Notes under the pieces: model-generated
Told to the model about the DNA's origin: nothing
Databases searched by the model: none
Seen by the model: the letters and a program-made list of their open reading frames with translations, nothing else
Position numbers and translations under genes: made by a program
Shown here: positions 1 through 9,246 of the stretch, piece by piece
How positions within the stretch are numbered: the stretch's first letter is position 1
Layout of the letters: every line of letters begins with the position of its first letter
From: Falsibacillus albus
GTDB lineage: Bacteria > Bacillota > Bacilli > Bacillales > DSM-25281
Length of the DNA: 64,000 nt
NCBI RefSeq assembly: GCF_003668575.1
Contig: NZ_RCVZ01000017.1
Location: 19,895-83,894, forward strand
Reading direction: 5' to 3'

Positions 1-1
1 T

Positions 2-397
2 CCTGGCGTGAAGGGCGGACAGATTCACAAGTATGGCGGAGAAGTCGATGTACGTCCGACACTTATGCATTTATTGGGAGTAGATACAAAAGATTATATG
101 TCCCTTGGTTCAGATTTACTTTCTGACCAGCATCGCGACCTTGTACCGTTCCGTAACGGTGACTTTGCATCATCCAAATATACGCAAGTAAATGGTGCTT
201 GCTATAGCAACCCTGATGGGGAAAAGGTCGATTCGAAAGAATGTAAGCCGCTTGACGACCAGGCGAAGAAAGAGCTTGAGACTTCCGATAGCATCGTATA
301 CGGAGACTTATTGCGCTTCTATACCCCGCCGAATTTCAAGCCGGTTAAACGAAGTGATTATGACTACACCAATCATAATCCAAAAAATAAACAATAA
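2..397 (+). CDS. ltaS: Lipoteichoic acid synthase, C-terminal part (LtaS/YfnI family)
   Basis: Partial gene entering from the left edge; only the last ~131 codons are present. The visible part matches the C-terminal end of the extracellular sulfatase-like domain of LtaS enzymes, which polymerise glycerol phosphate from phosphatidylglycerol on the outer membrane face. Seen: an HKYGGEVDVRPTLMHLLG stretch typical of the end of the phosphatase fold, followed by a segment with two cysteines (GACYSNPDGEKVDSKECK) and a polar tail. The family is normally ~640 residues with five N-terminal membrane helices, all outside the window. A strong terminator follows 14 bp after the stop. Paralogues (YfnI, YqgS) cannot be told apart from this fragment. 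Confidence 0.85.
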   Translation, partial: PGVKGGQIHKYGGEVDVRPTLMHLLGVDTKDYMSLGSDLLSDQHRDLVPFRNGDFASSKYTQVNGACYSNPDGEKVDSKECKPLDDQAKKELETSDSIVYGDLLRFYTPPNFKPVKRSDYDYTNHNPKNKQ

Positions 398-410
398 TAA
401 TGAATCAACA

Positions 411-442
411 AAAGCCGGAGTCATCTGACTCCGGCTTTTTTC
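411..442 (+). terminator. Rho-independent terminator after ltaS
   Basis: A 13-bp perfect stem (AAAGCCGGAGTCA / TGACTCCGGCTTT) with a two-base loop is followed directly by a T-run. Confidence 0.9.
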
Positions 443-522
443 TGCTTTTATTGAAATGGTCTGTACAGCATTATTTATTGAGGCGTTTGGTCTTGTGAAA
501 TAACGTTGGATCTTCAATAAAT

Positions 523-770
523 GTTGATTTCCGCGGAAGGATGCTCGCTTTCCGAGGGGCCTCACACGATGTGAGGTCATTCGATGTTGGCACACGAGGT
601 GCCGATCTTAATCGAACATCCGCCCTATATCTCCTCGCTTCGCTGCGTGGTCTCACCTGTCTAGCTCCAGGGCTTAGGGGCTCGAGGTGTCGCCCCTGGG
701 CAAAGCCCTGCAGCTTTTCCAACTTGCCCGCTGATCCCTCCGGAGTCTCGCACCTTCCGCTCCAATCAAC
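523..770 (-). repeat. Dispersed structured repeat, copy A (composite)
   Basis: Near-complete copy of a Bacillaceae-type intergenic repeat, in minus orientation. It begins GTTGATTTCCGCGG and ends CCGCTCCAATCAAC, so its ends form an imperfect terminal inverted repeat. Internal hairpins (CCTCACA/TGTGAGG, GTTCGAT/ATCGAAC, GGCAC/GTGCC families) are shared with the copies at 28093, 45227 and 47082. Positions ~657-722 hold an extra ~65-bp segment starting TCTAGCTCCAGGGCTTAGG that is absent from the 47082 copy and looks like a second repeat type nested inside the first. This fills the 398-836 gap; I see no gene in it. Confidence 0.8.
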
Positions 771-836
771 TTAATAGAGAAAGATTGATAACTATCCATT
801 TGTCCATTCAACTCTTTTTTCTAGTTATCCCTATAT

Positions 837-1709
837 TTATTTCTCCAGGAAAAAGTCGGCAATCATGCTGCGCAGTTCGTCCAATTCACCATATGGATGA
901 AAGTTGGCAAGCATCCCCTTGATGACCGGGATCCTAGGTTCATCCCGATTGATTTCATCCTCGAGAACGTCCATCGTCACCAGGATATTCTCTTTATCAG
1001 GATGATCGGCAACCCTCTCTTTATTTTCATTGATGGAGATCAATAAATCTCTCTTACTGACTTTGGATGGCTGAAACTTTTCTTTGATCAAGCTTTCCAT
1101 CACATCGACAGATAAAATCGGCTCCTCCGTTTTTGAAACTAGCCCGCTCACAAGATCATCCAAGCGATGAAGAATATACTTGGATAGGTATTTTAAATCG
1201 AGTTCTGTCACCTCGAAAATGATCAGCTCCAAATAAGAGTGGAAGATGCCTTGGATCATGATGGTCAAGTCCCAAACATGAGGGGTGATTTGCTCGCCGT
1301 ATATTTCAGCCAGCATTTTCTTATAATATCGATTGGATGTAAGCCGCATGTTTTTAATGAAATCCTCAATCGCCTCATTGAACGGGATTGCATGCTCGCG
1401 GACTTGCATGATGATGAATTCTTTATGCTGTCTGATTTCATCAAAATGGCAATAAATCTGCTTCATGAATTTTTCCCGGGGCTCCAAATCTTCATGGTCG
1501 ATTTCATTCACCCGTTCTTGGATCCGAGTATAGTAGTATTCAAAGATTGCCAGCAGCAATGATTCTTTTGATTTGAAATACAAATAGAACGCGCCTTTTG
1601 AAATTCCGCATTCCGTGGCGATTTCTTGAATGGAAGTGGCCGTAAAACCTTTACTGGCGAATAATTTGATTCCTGTTTCGATAATCAGTCTTTCTTTTTC
1701 TTTTATCAT
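837..1709 (-). CDS. yerO: TetR-family repressor of the adjacent RND exporter (YerO-like)
   Basis: A one-component DNA-binding regulator of 290 residues. The N-terminal helix-turn-helix is clear (TSIQEIATECGISKGAFY, residues ~27-44); the rest is a ligand/dimer domain longer than the usual ~200-residue TetR, as in B. subtilis YerO (289 aa), which also lies next to yerP/swrC. The start is the ATG at 1709 because AGGAGAGG lies 4 bp upstream of it; an in-frame codon further upstream has no such site. Divergent from swrC, with three copies of a TGACCnnnnGGTCA-like palindrome between them, so it very probably represses swrC and itself. Ligand unknown; lipopeptides or antimicrobials are plausible by homology. 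Confidence 0.88.
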   Translation of the reverse strand: MIKEKERLIIETGIKLFASKGFTATSIQEIATECGISKGAFYLYFKSKESLLLAIFEYYYTRIQERVNEIDHEDLEPREKFMKQIYCHFDEIRQHKEFIIMQVREHAIPFNEAIEDFIKNMRLTSNRYYKKMLAEIYGEQITPHVWDLTIMIQGIFHSYLELIIFEVTELDLKYLSKYILHRLDDLVSGLVSKTEEPILSVDVMESLIKEKFQPSKVSKRDLLISINENKERVADHPDKENILVTMDVLEDEINRDEPRIPVIKGMLANFHPYGELDELRSMIADFFLEK

Positions 1710-1746
1710 AGGACCTCTCCTGTACAAGGATTCTTATTTTCTATTA

Positions 1747-1865
1747 TGACCGATTGGTCACAAAAATCAAAGCGAAAATTGAACTTTTGTTAAATTTACA
1801 TAGGAAAGTATTGACTAATAACCGACTGGTCAGTTATATTATGGGATGTTATGACTAGTCGGTCA
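1747..1865. promoter_or_regulatory. Three TetR-type operators and the swrC promoter
   Basis: Three 14-bp palindrome-like sites are seen: TGACCGATTGGTCA (1747-1760), TAACCGACTGGTCA (1819-1832) and TGACTAGTCGGTCA (1852-1865). A sigma-A-like promoter, TTGACT (1811-1816) with TATATT (1835-1840) and an 18-bp spacer, carries the second site in its spacer and the third just past the start region. The first lies nearest to yerO. This fits auto-repression plus repression of swrC. Confidence 0.8.
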
Positions 1866-1911
1866 AAGAGGATAAACATAGAAAAATACATAAAGGCAAA
1901 GGAGAGGTGAA

Positions 1912-4900
1912 ATGAATAAAATCATCAATTTTTCATTGAAAAATAAATTTGCGGTTTGGCTGTTGACGATCATCGTCACAGTGGCAGGGCTCTATTCCGG
2001 GCTCAACATGAAGCTGGAGACAATCCCGAATATCACCACACCGATCATCACTGTACAAACCGTTTATCCAGGAGCGACACCGGCTGAGGTCGCAGATAAA
2101 GTATCCAAGCCGATTGAACAGCGATTGAAGGGGCTGAACGGTGTCAAGGTCGTCAGTTCGACTTCGTACCAGAATGTTTCGGCCATCCAGATTGAATACA
2201 GCTATGAAAAGAATATGGATGACGCAGAAAATGAAGCGAAGGAAGCCTTGACTTCAGTGGAATTCCCTGACGCTGTGCAGGATCCTAAAGTGTCCCGCCT
2301 AAGCTTCAATGCCTTCCCGATCATGGCGCTCAGCCTGTCCAACGACAAGGAGTCCCTTTCCAAGCTAACGAAAGAAGCAAAAGAGGACATTGTCCCTGCT
2401 TTCGAAGGGATCGACGGTGTATCATCCGTTCAAATTTCCGGACAGCAGGTGGAGGAAGCCCAGCTTGTGTTTAAAATGGACAAGCTCAAGCAGTTGGGGA
2501 TGGACGAAGAAACAGTCAAGAACTTCATTAAAGGTTCCAACGTTTCTTATCCATTAGGGCTATTCACATTCAAGGATACGGAAAAATCCGTTGTGGTGGA
2601 TGGGAAAGTCACTACGCTGGACGAATTAAAATCGATTGAAATCCCGGTTATTCCTTCATCATCAGCCGGAGGGATGGGGCAAGGTGCGAGCGGCATGCAG
2701 CAACCCGGCCAAACTGGAAGCATGCAGCAGCCGAAAGCAGGTGCCGGTTCTCAGCAAATGCCTTCCTCCACCAAAGGACAATCTTCAGCAGCAGCCGGAA
2801 ACATGAAGATCCCTACCGTCAAACTGAAGGATATTGCAGATATTAAATTTGTTGGAAAAGCTGAATCCATTTCAAGAACAAATGGAAAAGAATCCATCGG
2901 AGTCCAGATCGTCAAGTCTTCCGATGCCAACACGGTGGACGTAGTAAATAAAGTAAAAGACCAAATCAAAGAATTGAAAAAGTCCCACGAAGGACTGGAA
3001 ATCATCTCGACATTCGACCAAGGCAAGCCGATCGAAAAATCGGTCACCACGATGTTGAATAAAGCGATTTTCGGTGCGATATTTGCAGTCATCATCATTT
3101 TGTTGTTCCTGCGTGATATCAAAACGACGATCATTTCAATCATTTCGATTCCGCTTTCCCTGCTAATCGCAGTGTTATTGTTAAAGCAGATGGATATTAC
3201 CCTGAATATCATGACATTAGGCGCGATGACTGTGGCGATCGGAAGGGTCATCGATGACTCGATCGTCGTCATCGAGAATATATACAGAAGGATGTCCCTA
3301 AAGGGAGAAACTTTAAAAGGTGGGACATTGATCCGAGAAGCGACGAAGGAAATGTTCAAACCGATCATGTCTTCGACGATTGTCACGATTGCCGTGTTCC
3401 TGCCGTTGGGACTTGTAAAAGGAATGATCGGGGAGCTATTCCTGCCATTTGCCCTGACGATTGTCTTCTCCTTATTGGCATCACTCCTCGTAGCGATTAC
3501 GATCGTTCCGATGCTCGCCCACACGCTGTTTAAAAAGGGCGTGAAGAAAAAGCCGCATCGCGAGGATAAGCCGAGCAGACTGGCAAGAGGCTATAAGCGC
3601 ATTCTTACATGGGCGTTGAACCATAAGATCATTACGTCTGTATTGGCTGTTCTGCTATTAGCGGGAAGTTTGGCTTTGGTGCCGGTAATCGGCGTCAGCT
3701 TCCTGTCTTCCGAGGAAGATAAAATGCTTGTTGCAACGTACAAGCCTGCACCTGGACAAACGTTGGATGATGTAGAAAAAATCGCTGAAAAAGCCCAGGA
3801 ATATTTCGACGGCAGAAAGAATGTAAAAACGATCCAATATTCCGTCGGCGGCGAAAATCCAATGGATCCAAGCAGCTCCAATGGCGGGGAATTCTATGTG
3901 TCCTATAACGACGACACTCCGAATTTTGAAAAAGAAAAGGAACAGGTCATCAAAGACTTACAAGGGATGACGGCGAAAGGTGAATGGGCGCAGCAAAACT
4001 TCTCTTCAAGCGGAAGCAGCAACGAAATGAAGCTTTACGTCTACGGCGACAGCTTGAAGGAAATCGAACCGATCGTCAATAAAATCCAGAAAGTGATGAA
4101 AGACCAGAAAGACTTTAAAAATATTGATTCATCGATGTCTCAGTCCTACGATGAATATACATTGGTGGCTGATCAACAAAAATTGAGCAAGCTCGGCCTG
4201 ACGCCTGCACAAGTGGGAATGGCGTTAAGTCCGCAGCGCAGCCGTCCGGTCATCACCACCATCCAAAAAGATGGGGAGGACGTCAATGTATACTTGAGTG
4301 TGGATAAAGAGCAATACAACAATGTCGATGATTTAAGGAACAAAAAGATCCAAACCCCGTTCGGAACGGAAGTCGCTGTGAAGGATGTCACGAAGCTTAA
4401 AGAAGGCAAGACAGCCAATACTGTGACCAGACGGGACGGGCGCGTATATGTTGAAGTGAGTGCGGAGCCAAAAGGCAAGGACGTATCAAAGGCATCTGCC
4501 AAGCTTCAAAAAGAAATCGATAAAATTGACCTCCCATCCAACATGGAAATTTCCATGGGCGGCGTGACAGAGGATATTAAAGAGTCCTTTACCCAGCTTG
4601 GATTGGCCATGCTGGCTGCCATCGCCATCGTGTACTTGATCCTTGTCATTACGTTCGGCGGCGGACTGGCGCCATTTGCCATCCTGTTCTCATTGCCGTT
4701 CAGCATCATCGGCGGCTTGGTCGGACTATTGATTTCCGGTGAAACATTGAGCATTTCCGCGATGATCGGGGCGCTGATGCTCATCGGTATCGTTGTCACG
4801 AATGCGATCGTGCTGATCGATCGGGTCATCCATAAGGAAAACGAAGGGCTTTCCACAAGGGAAGCGATTCTGGAGGCGGGATCCACAAGGCTTCGTCCGA

Positions 4901-5106
4901 TCCTCATGACCGCTCTTGCCACGATAGGAGCACTTCTGCCATTGGCGCTTGGCCTTGAGGGCAGCGGCTTCATCTCCAAAGGCTTGGGCGTAACCGTCAT
5001 CGGCGGCTTGGCAAGCTCGACCTTATTGACTCTGCTGATCGTACCGATCGTCTATGAGCTTGTCAGCAAGATGAAAAGAAAGAAGAAAACACCGATCGAA
5101 GAATAA
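1912..5106 (+). CDS. swrC: RND-family efflux pump, SwrC/YerP type
   Basis: A 1064-residue AcrB/HAE1-type transporter, the same size as B. subtilis SwrC (surfactin self-resistance and swarming). It exports hydrophobic compounds across the membrane using the proton gradient. Seen: N-terminal membrane helix, a first large extracytoplasmic loop, helices 2-6 with the proton-relay segment GRVIDDSIVVIENIYR (residues ~444-459), a second extracytoplasmic loop and a final helix block with the matching VTNAIVLIDRV segment. Residues ~246-296 form a Gly/Gln/Ser/Met-rich low-complexity linker (GGMGQGASGMQQPGQTG) between porter subdomains. No membrane-fusion or outer-membrane partner follows, as expected in a monoderm. 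The start is preceded by AAAGGAGAGGTGAA. Confidence 0.93.
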   Translation: MNKIINFSLKNKFAVWLLTIIVTVAGLYSGLNMKLETIPNITTPIITVQTVYPGATPAEVADKVSKPIEQRLKGLNGVKVVSSTSYQNVSAIQIEYSYEKNMDDAENEAKEALTSVEFPDAVQDPKVSRLSFNAFPIMALSLSNDKESLSKLTKEAKEDIVPAFEGIDGVSSVQISGQQVEEAQLVFKMDKLKQLGMDEETVKNFIKGSNVSYPLGLFTFKDTEKSVVVDGKVTTLDELKSIEIPVIPSSSAGGMGQGASGMQQPGQTGSMQQPKAGAGSQQMPSSTKGQSSAAAGNMKIPTVKLKDIADIKFVGKAESISRTNGKESIGVQIVKSSDANTVDVVNKVKDQIKELKKSHEGLEIISTFDQGKPIEKSVTTMLNKAIFGAIFAVIIILLFLRDIKTTIISIISIPLSLLIAVLLLKQMDITLNIMTLGAMTVAIGRVIDDSIVVIENIYRRMSLKGETLKGGTLIREATKEMFKPIMSSTIVTIAVFLPLGLVKGMIGELFLPFALTIVFSLLASLLVAITIVPMLAHTLFKKGVKKKPHREDKPSRLARGYKRILTWALNHKIITSVLAVLLLAGSLALVPVIGVSFLSSEEDKMLVATYKPAPGQTLDDVEKIAEKAQEYFDGRKNVKTIQYSVGGENPMDPSSSNGGEFYVSYNDDTPNFEKEKEQVIKDLQGMTAKGEWAQQNFSSSGSSNEMKLYVYGDSLKEIEPIVNKIQKVMKDQKDFKNIDSSMSQSYDEYTLVADQQKLSKLGLTPAQVGMALSPQRSRPVITTIQKDGEDVNVYLSVDKEQYNNVDDLRNKKIQTPFGTEVAVKDVTKLKEGKTANTVTRRDGRVYVEVSAEPKGKDVSKASAKLQKEIDKIDLPSNMEISMGGVTEDIKESFTQLGLAMLAAIAIVYLILVITFGGGLAPFAILFSLPFSIIGGLVGLLISGETLSISAMIGALMLIGIVVTNAIVLIDRVIHKENEGLSTREAILEAGSTRLRPILMTALATIGALLPLALGLEGSGFISKGLGVTVIGGLASSTLLTLLIVPIVYELVSKMKRKKKTPIEE

Positions 5107-5113
5107 ATGAAAC

Positions 5114-5161
5114 AGCCCCCCCTATTTGGTGACAGGCACCATAATAGGGGAGGCTATTTTT
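5114..5161 (+). terminator. Terminator after swrC with embedded GGTGACAGGCACC
   Basis: Outer stem AGCCCCCCCTATT / AATAGGGGAGGCT followed by a T-run; the apical part is the 13-bp word GGTGACAGGCACC (5128-5140), itself able to form a small GGTG/CACC hairpin. Confidence 0.85.
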
Positions 5162-5328
5162 TATTCGCTGCGGTTGCGGTTGATGCTCTGTGCTTCGTGT
5201 CCTCGCACCGTTTGGGCAAGAAGGTTTTTCACTTGATTATAAGTCATGCCGGAATGGGCATTTTTTTCTTTCACTTCTTCAATATCGGTCCCTGCAACTG
5301 TATATCTTGAGTTTGGATTTTTACTCAC
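5161..5328 (-). CDS. Small gamma-type SASP-like spore protein
   Basis: A 55-residue hydrophilic protein starting at GTG 5328, with AAGGAGGTG 8 bp upstream. The stretch AGTDIEEVKEKNAHSG resembles the T(D/N)xxxVKxxNAxS unit of gamma-type small acid-soluble spore proteins, followed by MTYNQVKNLLAQT as I recall in short members of that group. Gamma SASPs are spore-core amino-acid reserves degraded in germination. The canonical EFASET protease-cleavage motif is absent here, so the assignment rests on one unit. The gene converges on swrC and ends in its terminator. Confidence 0.6.
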   Translation of the reverse strand: MSKNPNSRYTVAGTDIEEVKEKNAHSGMTYNQVKNLLAQTVRGHEAQSINRNRSE

Positions 5329-5384
5329 TTGGTCCACCTCCTTATAGGTAGGTTTGTCGCAACCTATAAGGAATATGCAGTGGT

Positions 5385-6824
5385 TCAGTCGAGAAGCTCC
5401 TTCACCATTTCGACGTATGGAGTTTTGTCATACCCATTGTAAAGGGACATGGCCAGTTTCACCGGATCGCCGAAAAAGAAACGCTCATATAAGGTTTGCC
5501 GGGAGCCGAACGAACTCATGGTCAAATCCCAGGCCAACCGAAAGATCTTTACACGCTCAAGTGAATCGGAACCAGCCCCTTGCAAGTATTGATCAATATA
5601 GGGACGCGTATTGTCCGAAAGAAAATCTTTCTCTGTCGGTAGGGTGATCAAACCACTGGCGCCTAGCAAATGAATCACTTCTACGAGCCTTGGATAGAGC
5701 TTTGGATAATAAATGATCGCGGCATTCAGCGCGTTTTTTTCCGGGGTCATCATCCCGAATGTGTTATGTTGGCATTGGTTCTCAGAAGTAAGAAGAAGGG
5801 ATTTCATGATTTCAAGACCGACAATGATTTCACTTGCCTTATCCTTTACATGCTGGAATTCGCTGATATTGATCGCATCGATGATCAGCTGGGTCAAACC
5901 GAGGATGAATTCTGTTTTGACGACCTGCCTCGTGACCGATTGGAAGGAAAGAAGAGTGAACATATCGACTTCCTGTGTCATTTCAAAAGCGATATTCAAG
6001 TCCTTATAAAGAAAGACGCGCTCCCAAGGGACCAGCACATCATCAAACACAACGACTGAATCGATTTCTTCATACTTTGTGGAAAAAGGATAGTCAAATT
6101 CGGAATCCCCCGACACAAAAGACTCCCGGCACATGAACTTTAAACCGGGTGTATTGGAAGGGATGATGAAACCATATATATAAGATTCATCGATAAAATT
6201 CCCGCCCGCCGGCAGCACGAGCAATTCGTCCGTCAACCCGCCCTGCGTGGCCAGCAGCCGAGCACCTTTAACTACGATGCCATCACTGTTTTCATCAACA
6301 ACTTTTGCCGCTATGATCATGTCATCCGATTCAAAAAATGATATAGAACGATTGGTCTGAGGATTGATGAAGGTATGGGTAAATGTCAAGTCCTCTGCGG
6401 CAGCCCGTTCATAGATCTGTCTAATGTTTTTACCAAATTTTTTATTGTTTTTCCCGAGGAGAGGAGCAGCGGCAGCGAGGGACATGATGGCAGAATTGAT
6501 ATAGTCGGGGGAACGGCCCAACAACCCCGCATTTGTTTTAGCCCATAGCTGGGTGGCCAGCCGGCGATCCGTTAAATCTGCTTTTGTCGCAGGCTGTTTA
6601 AAAGAAAAGTTCGCCTTTTCTGATGTGCCGGGAAGTGCGAAGGTGAGGAGGGGTTGATGCCTGGGGTCAGTCTGCATGTCAAATAGCTTGGCCTTGCTGT
6701 GGAGCATGCCCTTAAAGGCAGTGTGATTGGAAATTTTTCCATCGACCTTCTTTCCATGGATCCATACCTCATTATGTAAATCATCAATCCGATTGATAAA
6801 TTGTTTTCCTGAAATGATACCCAA
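5385..6824 (-). CDS. 4-hydroxyphenylacetate 3-monooxygenase family protein (HpaB/YoaI-like)
   Basis: A 479-residue FADH2-dependent aromatic hydroxylase-like protein. Seen: an N-terminal helical region, a central beta region with the flavin-pocket-like segment FTHTFINPQTNR (residues ~149-160) and a C-terminal acyl-CoA-dehydrogenase-like helical bundle containing LLGASGLITLPTE. The start is TTG 6824, chosen because AGGAGGG lies 6 bp upstream and no ATG fits. HpaB enzymes hydroxylate 4-hydroxyphenylacetate using reduced flavin from a partner reductase; no reductase gene is adjacent, so it may use a general flavin reductase. Substrate is inferred by family only; 4-nitrophenol or chlorophenol hydroxylases share this fold. 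Confidence 0.85.
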   Translation of the reverse strand: MGIISGKQFINRIDDLHNEVWIHGKKVDGKISNHTAFKGMLHSKAKLFDMQTDPRHQPLLTFALPGTSEKANFSFKQPATKADLTDRRLATQLWAKTNAGLLGRSPDYINSAIMSLAAAAPLLGKNNKKFGKNIRQIYERAAAEDLTFTHTFINPQTNRSISFFESDDMIIAAKVVDENSDGIVVKGARLLATQGGLTDELLVLPAGGNFIDESYIYGFIIPSNTPGLKFMCRESFVSGDSEFDYPFSTKYEEIDSVVVFDDVLVPWERVFLYKDLNIAFEMTQEVDMFTLLSFQSVTRQVVKTEFILGLTQLIIDAINISEFQHVKDKASEIIVGLEIMKSLLLTSENQCQHNTFGMMTPEKNALNAAIIYYPKLYPRLVEVIHLLGASGLITLPTEKDFLSDNTRPYIDQYLQGAGSDSLERVKIFRLAWDLTMSSFGSRQTLYERFFFGDPVKLAMSLYNGYDKTPYVEMVKELLD

Positions 6825-6913
6825 ATTGAGCCCTCCTAAAATGCTGATACCTTAAATCTATGCGTGGGCCAAGTTTCCTTTTCCTATTGTTTTTTGGAGT
6901 TGAGGCAGCAGGT

Positions 6914-6953
6914 ATAAAAAAACAGCGCACTCCATATTAGAACACGCTCTCTG
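6914..6953 (-). terminator. Probable terminator of the TspO-like gene
   Basis: On the minus strand, AGCGTGTTC pairs with GAGTGCGCT (several G-U pairs) and is followed by a run of seven T. Confidence 0.55.
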
Positions 6954-6959
6954 GCAAAC

Positions 6960-7682
6960 TCAATCTTGTTTTTTCCTCAGCAGAAAAATGCCGATGAAAA
7001 TGACGAACGCGAGCCCGTATGCCGTATACGCCACCATAGGTTCCTTCTCCATAGTGCGCACGCCTATGCCGATGAAGGCCCAAACGAAGACGAGGGGATA
7101 GACCCAATCATTTTCCTTGCTCCGGAAGAATAAGGACAGCCACGCTGCCACAAGGAGCATGATGATCGTCCATGTGACGGCAGAAAGCCCGAATCCGTCC
7201 CATCCATAGTAAACGAGTGCATAGCTGATGTTAGCAATGGTCGCGACGCTGACCCAGCCTAAATAGATGGAGAAAGGGAGTTGATCCCAAAAGGATGGCC
7301 GGGCTGCTTTCACTTTGCCATATAGACGAATAAGCGTAAGCAGGAGCAGGACCATGACCACTACTGTCCAGATTATATATTCATAATGCCAAAGGAAGAT
7401 CCACAAGCTGTTTAATAAGGAGCTTAAGACAAATAAACCGCTCGTCGTGGTATAAAGGGCAGCATTCCTTCGATGCTTAGGCAGCCCCCTCAATACCCAA
7501 ATGCCAAGCAGAAAATATATCAATCCCCAGATGGAAAATACGTACCCTGCAGGTGTAAAGAGTACATCGAGCTTATTTGATACTTCACCTGTCGTCTGTC
7601 CATTCAGCGGCAAGATGTTTGCCAAAGCATTGATGGCGATCATAAGGATTAAGGCGATTAAATTGAAAATGAATCGAAGCAA
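6960..7682 (-). CDS. TspO/MBR-related membrane protein (tryptophan-rich sensory protein)
   Basis: A 240-residue integral membrane protein with about seven hydrophobic segments. The segment LFTPAGYVFSIWGLIYFLLG (residues ~45-64) matches the TPxGxVFxxxWxxxY signature of TspO/MBR proteins, and Trp is abundant. It is longer than canonical TspO (~160 residues), so it belongs to the extended group often annotated as tryptophan-rich sensory proteins. TspO proteins bind porphyrins and act in stress or tetrapyrrole handling; the ligand here is unknown. The start is TTG 7682, with GGGAGGGAG upstream. It lies alone, divergent from the flippase gene. Confidence 0.75.
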   Translation of the reverse strand: MLRFIFNLIALILMIAINALANILPLNGQTTGEVSNKLDVLFTPAGYVFSIWGLIYFLLGIWVLRGLPKHRRNAALYTTTSGLFVLSSLLNSLWIFLWHYEYIIWTVVVMVLLLLTLIRLYGKVKAARPSFWDQLPFSIYLGWVSVATIANISYALVYYGWDGFGLSAVTWTIIMLLVAAWLSLFFRSKENDWVYPLVFVWAFIGIGVRTMEKEPMVAYTAYGLAFVIFIGIFLLRKKQD

Positions 7683-7911
7683 ACTGCTCCCTCCCCAAAT
7701 TGGTATATCTGTATTTTATGCCTGACCAAGAGTTTTCATTTCTTCTTTGATATTTATCCATAAATGGAGGATGAAAACGTGAGTAAGCACATTCCCTAAA
7801 AAGGTGGATGGTGAGGCAATGCGGAATTCAACTTTCATAAAATCGCCTAATATATTTTCAGGACTTGTCTCATATTCTTATGATATGAACTTGTACATAA
7901 GGGGAGACAGA

Positions 7912-9246
7912 ATGAATACATTTTTGAAGGGATCCATTCTATTGATTACGGTTGCGTTTTTGGGGGAATGTCTTGAATTTTTGATTAATATGGTGCTGGC
8001 GAAGGAAATCGGGGCAAAAGGGATGGGGATGTATATGTCGATCCTGCCGTTCGTTTTCCTGGTCGTGGTGATTGCCAGCCTCGAGCTCCCCATATCCCTA
8101 TCCAAGCTGGTGGCGGAAAAAGAGGAAAGGTATCACCGGAGCCTGTTGCACCATGCATTTAAAATGGCGGTCTATTCTACTGTTGTCTTCTTGGTCGTGG
8201 CCACTTTTGTCTTTCCGTCCATTCCGATCTTTCAGCATTATCCTCCCATTTTGCGGGGGCTGATGATTGCCTTGATCCCGGTGATTTCAATTTCATCGAT
8301 TGCCCGCGGATATTTTATGGGCGTGCAGCAAATGGGGAAGATCGCCATGTCCAACTTCCTCCGAAAAGTCCTCCAGCTGTTATTTTTAGTGATGTTATAT
8401 CAGCTGTTTGATTTTCAGCCGCAGATAGCCCTACTGGTCGCAATCTGTACGTTGATTGGATGCGAGATTGTCGTACTGATTTATTTGATCCTCGCGTATG
8501 TCTTCCAATTCCGTGAGCTCAAGCATAAATCTCATGATCAAATCAGGGGGAAGGTTGTCAGGAAGAGCTTGCTGGCCGTATCGGTACCGACAACGGGGTT
8601 AAGGATCTTCCATGCCATCACGGCGGCCATTCAGCCATTTTTGATCAAGACGGCTTTAATGCATTCCGGTCTGAGTGAATCGATGTCGACTGAACAGTTC
8701 GGGATACTGGCGGGTGTTGCTTTCACGATCGGCTTTTTCCCGGCGTTCATTTCCCATTCGTTATTGATCATTCTGATACCGACCGTTTCAGAGCACTTTG
8801 CCAATCATAATCATAAAGACCTTCAAAATTTGCTGCAGAAGGTCATGGTTTTCACGTTTGTTTACGGGGTGCCCGCCGTCTGTCTTTTCTATTTTGGCGG
8901 GGAGAAGCTCACCACCCTTTTCTTTCACTCCACGGATGCCGTCTATTATTTGCAGCTGCTCTGGCCGTTTTTCCTCTTGCATTATTTCATCATTCCCATG
9001 CAGGCTTTCCTGATCGGATTGGGGCTGGTGAAGGACGCCTTCCTCCATTCGATCCTATCCACGGCAGTCGCCTTTTTAGGCATCTATATCCTCGGAGGGA
9101 TGATGGGGCACGGAATGGTCGGCATCATTCTAGGGATGAACACTGGGGCGATGCTATTGACCCTTCTTCACTACCTGACCATTTGCAAAAGAATCAACAT
9201 CTCCATATTCATGAAGCCGCAGCCACGGATTTTCTATAAAAGGTGA
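7912..9246 (+). CDS. MOP-superfamily flippase, SpoVB/polysaccharide-biosynthesis type
   Basis: A 444-residue polytopic membrane protein (about 12 to 14 helices). The N-terminus FLKGSILLITVAFLGECLEF and the following KEIGAKGMGMYMSILPF resemble SpoVB/MurJ-like lipid-linked oligosaccharide flippases. It probably moves a lipid-linked glycan across the membrane, for example in spore cortex or surface polysaccharide assembly. The start is ATG 7912 with AAGGGGAGACAG just before it; an in-frame GTG at 7804 has no ribosome site and would add a non-conserved tail. Shorter than B. subtilis SpoVB (518 aa), so a paralogue is possible. A strong terminator follows at once. Confidence 0.8.
   Translation: MNTFLKGSILLITVAFLGECLEFLINMVLAKEIGAKGMGMYMSILPFVFLVVVIASLELPISLSKLVAEKEERYHRSLLHHAFKMAVYSTVVFLVVATFVFPSIPIFQHYPPILRGLMIALIPVISISSIARGYFMGVQQMGKIAMSNFLRKVLQLLFLVMLYQLFDFQPQIALLVAICTLIGCEIVVLIYLILAYVFQFRELKHKSHDQIRGKVVRKSLLAVSVPTTGLRIFHAITAAIQPFLIKTALMHSGLSESMSTEQFGILAGVAFTIGFFPAFISHSLLIILIPTVSEHFANHNHKDLQNLLQKVMVFTFVYGVPAVCLFYFGGEKLTTLFFHSTDAVYYLQLLWPFFLLHYFIIPMQAFLIGLGLVKDAFLHSILSTAVAFLGIYILGGMMGHGMVGIILGMNTGAMLLTLLHYLTICKRINISIFMKPQPRIFYKR

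Noticed and set aside
541..774. Open frames across the repeat at 523-770
   Set aside because: They follow the palindromic repeat, recur as similar frames in the other copies on either strand, and have no consistent start or ribosome site.
7804..7911. Upstream start (GTG 7804) for the flippase
   Set aside because: There is no ribosome site, whereas ATG 7912 has AAGGGGAG and begins directly at the conserved first helix.
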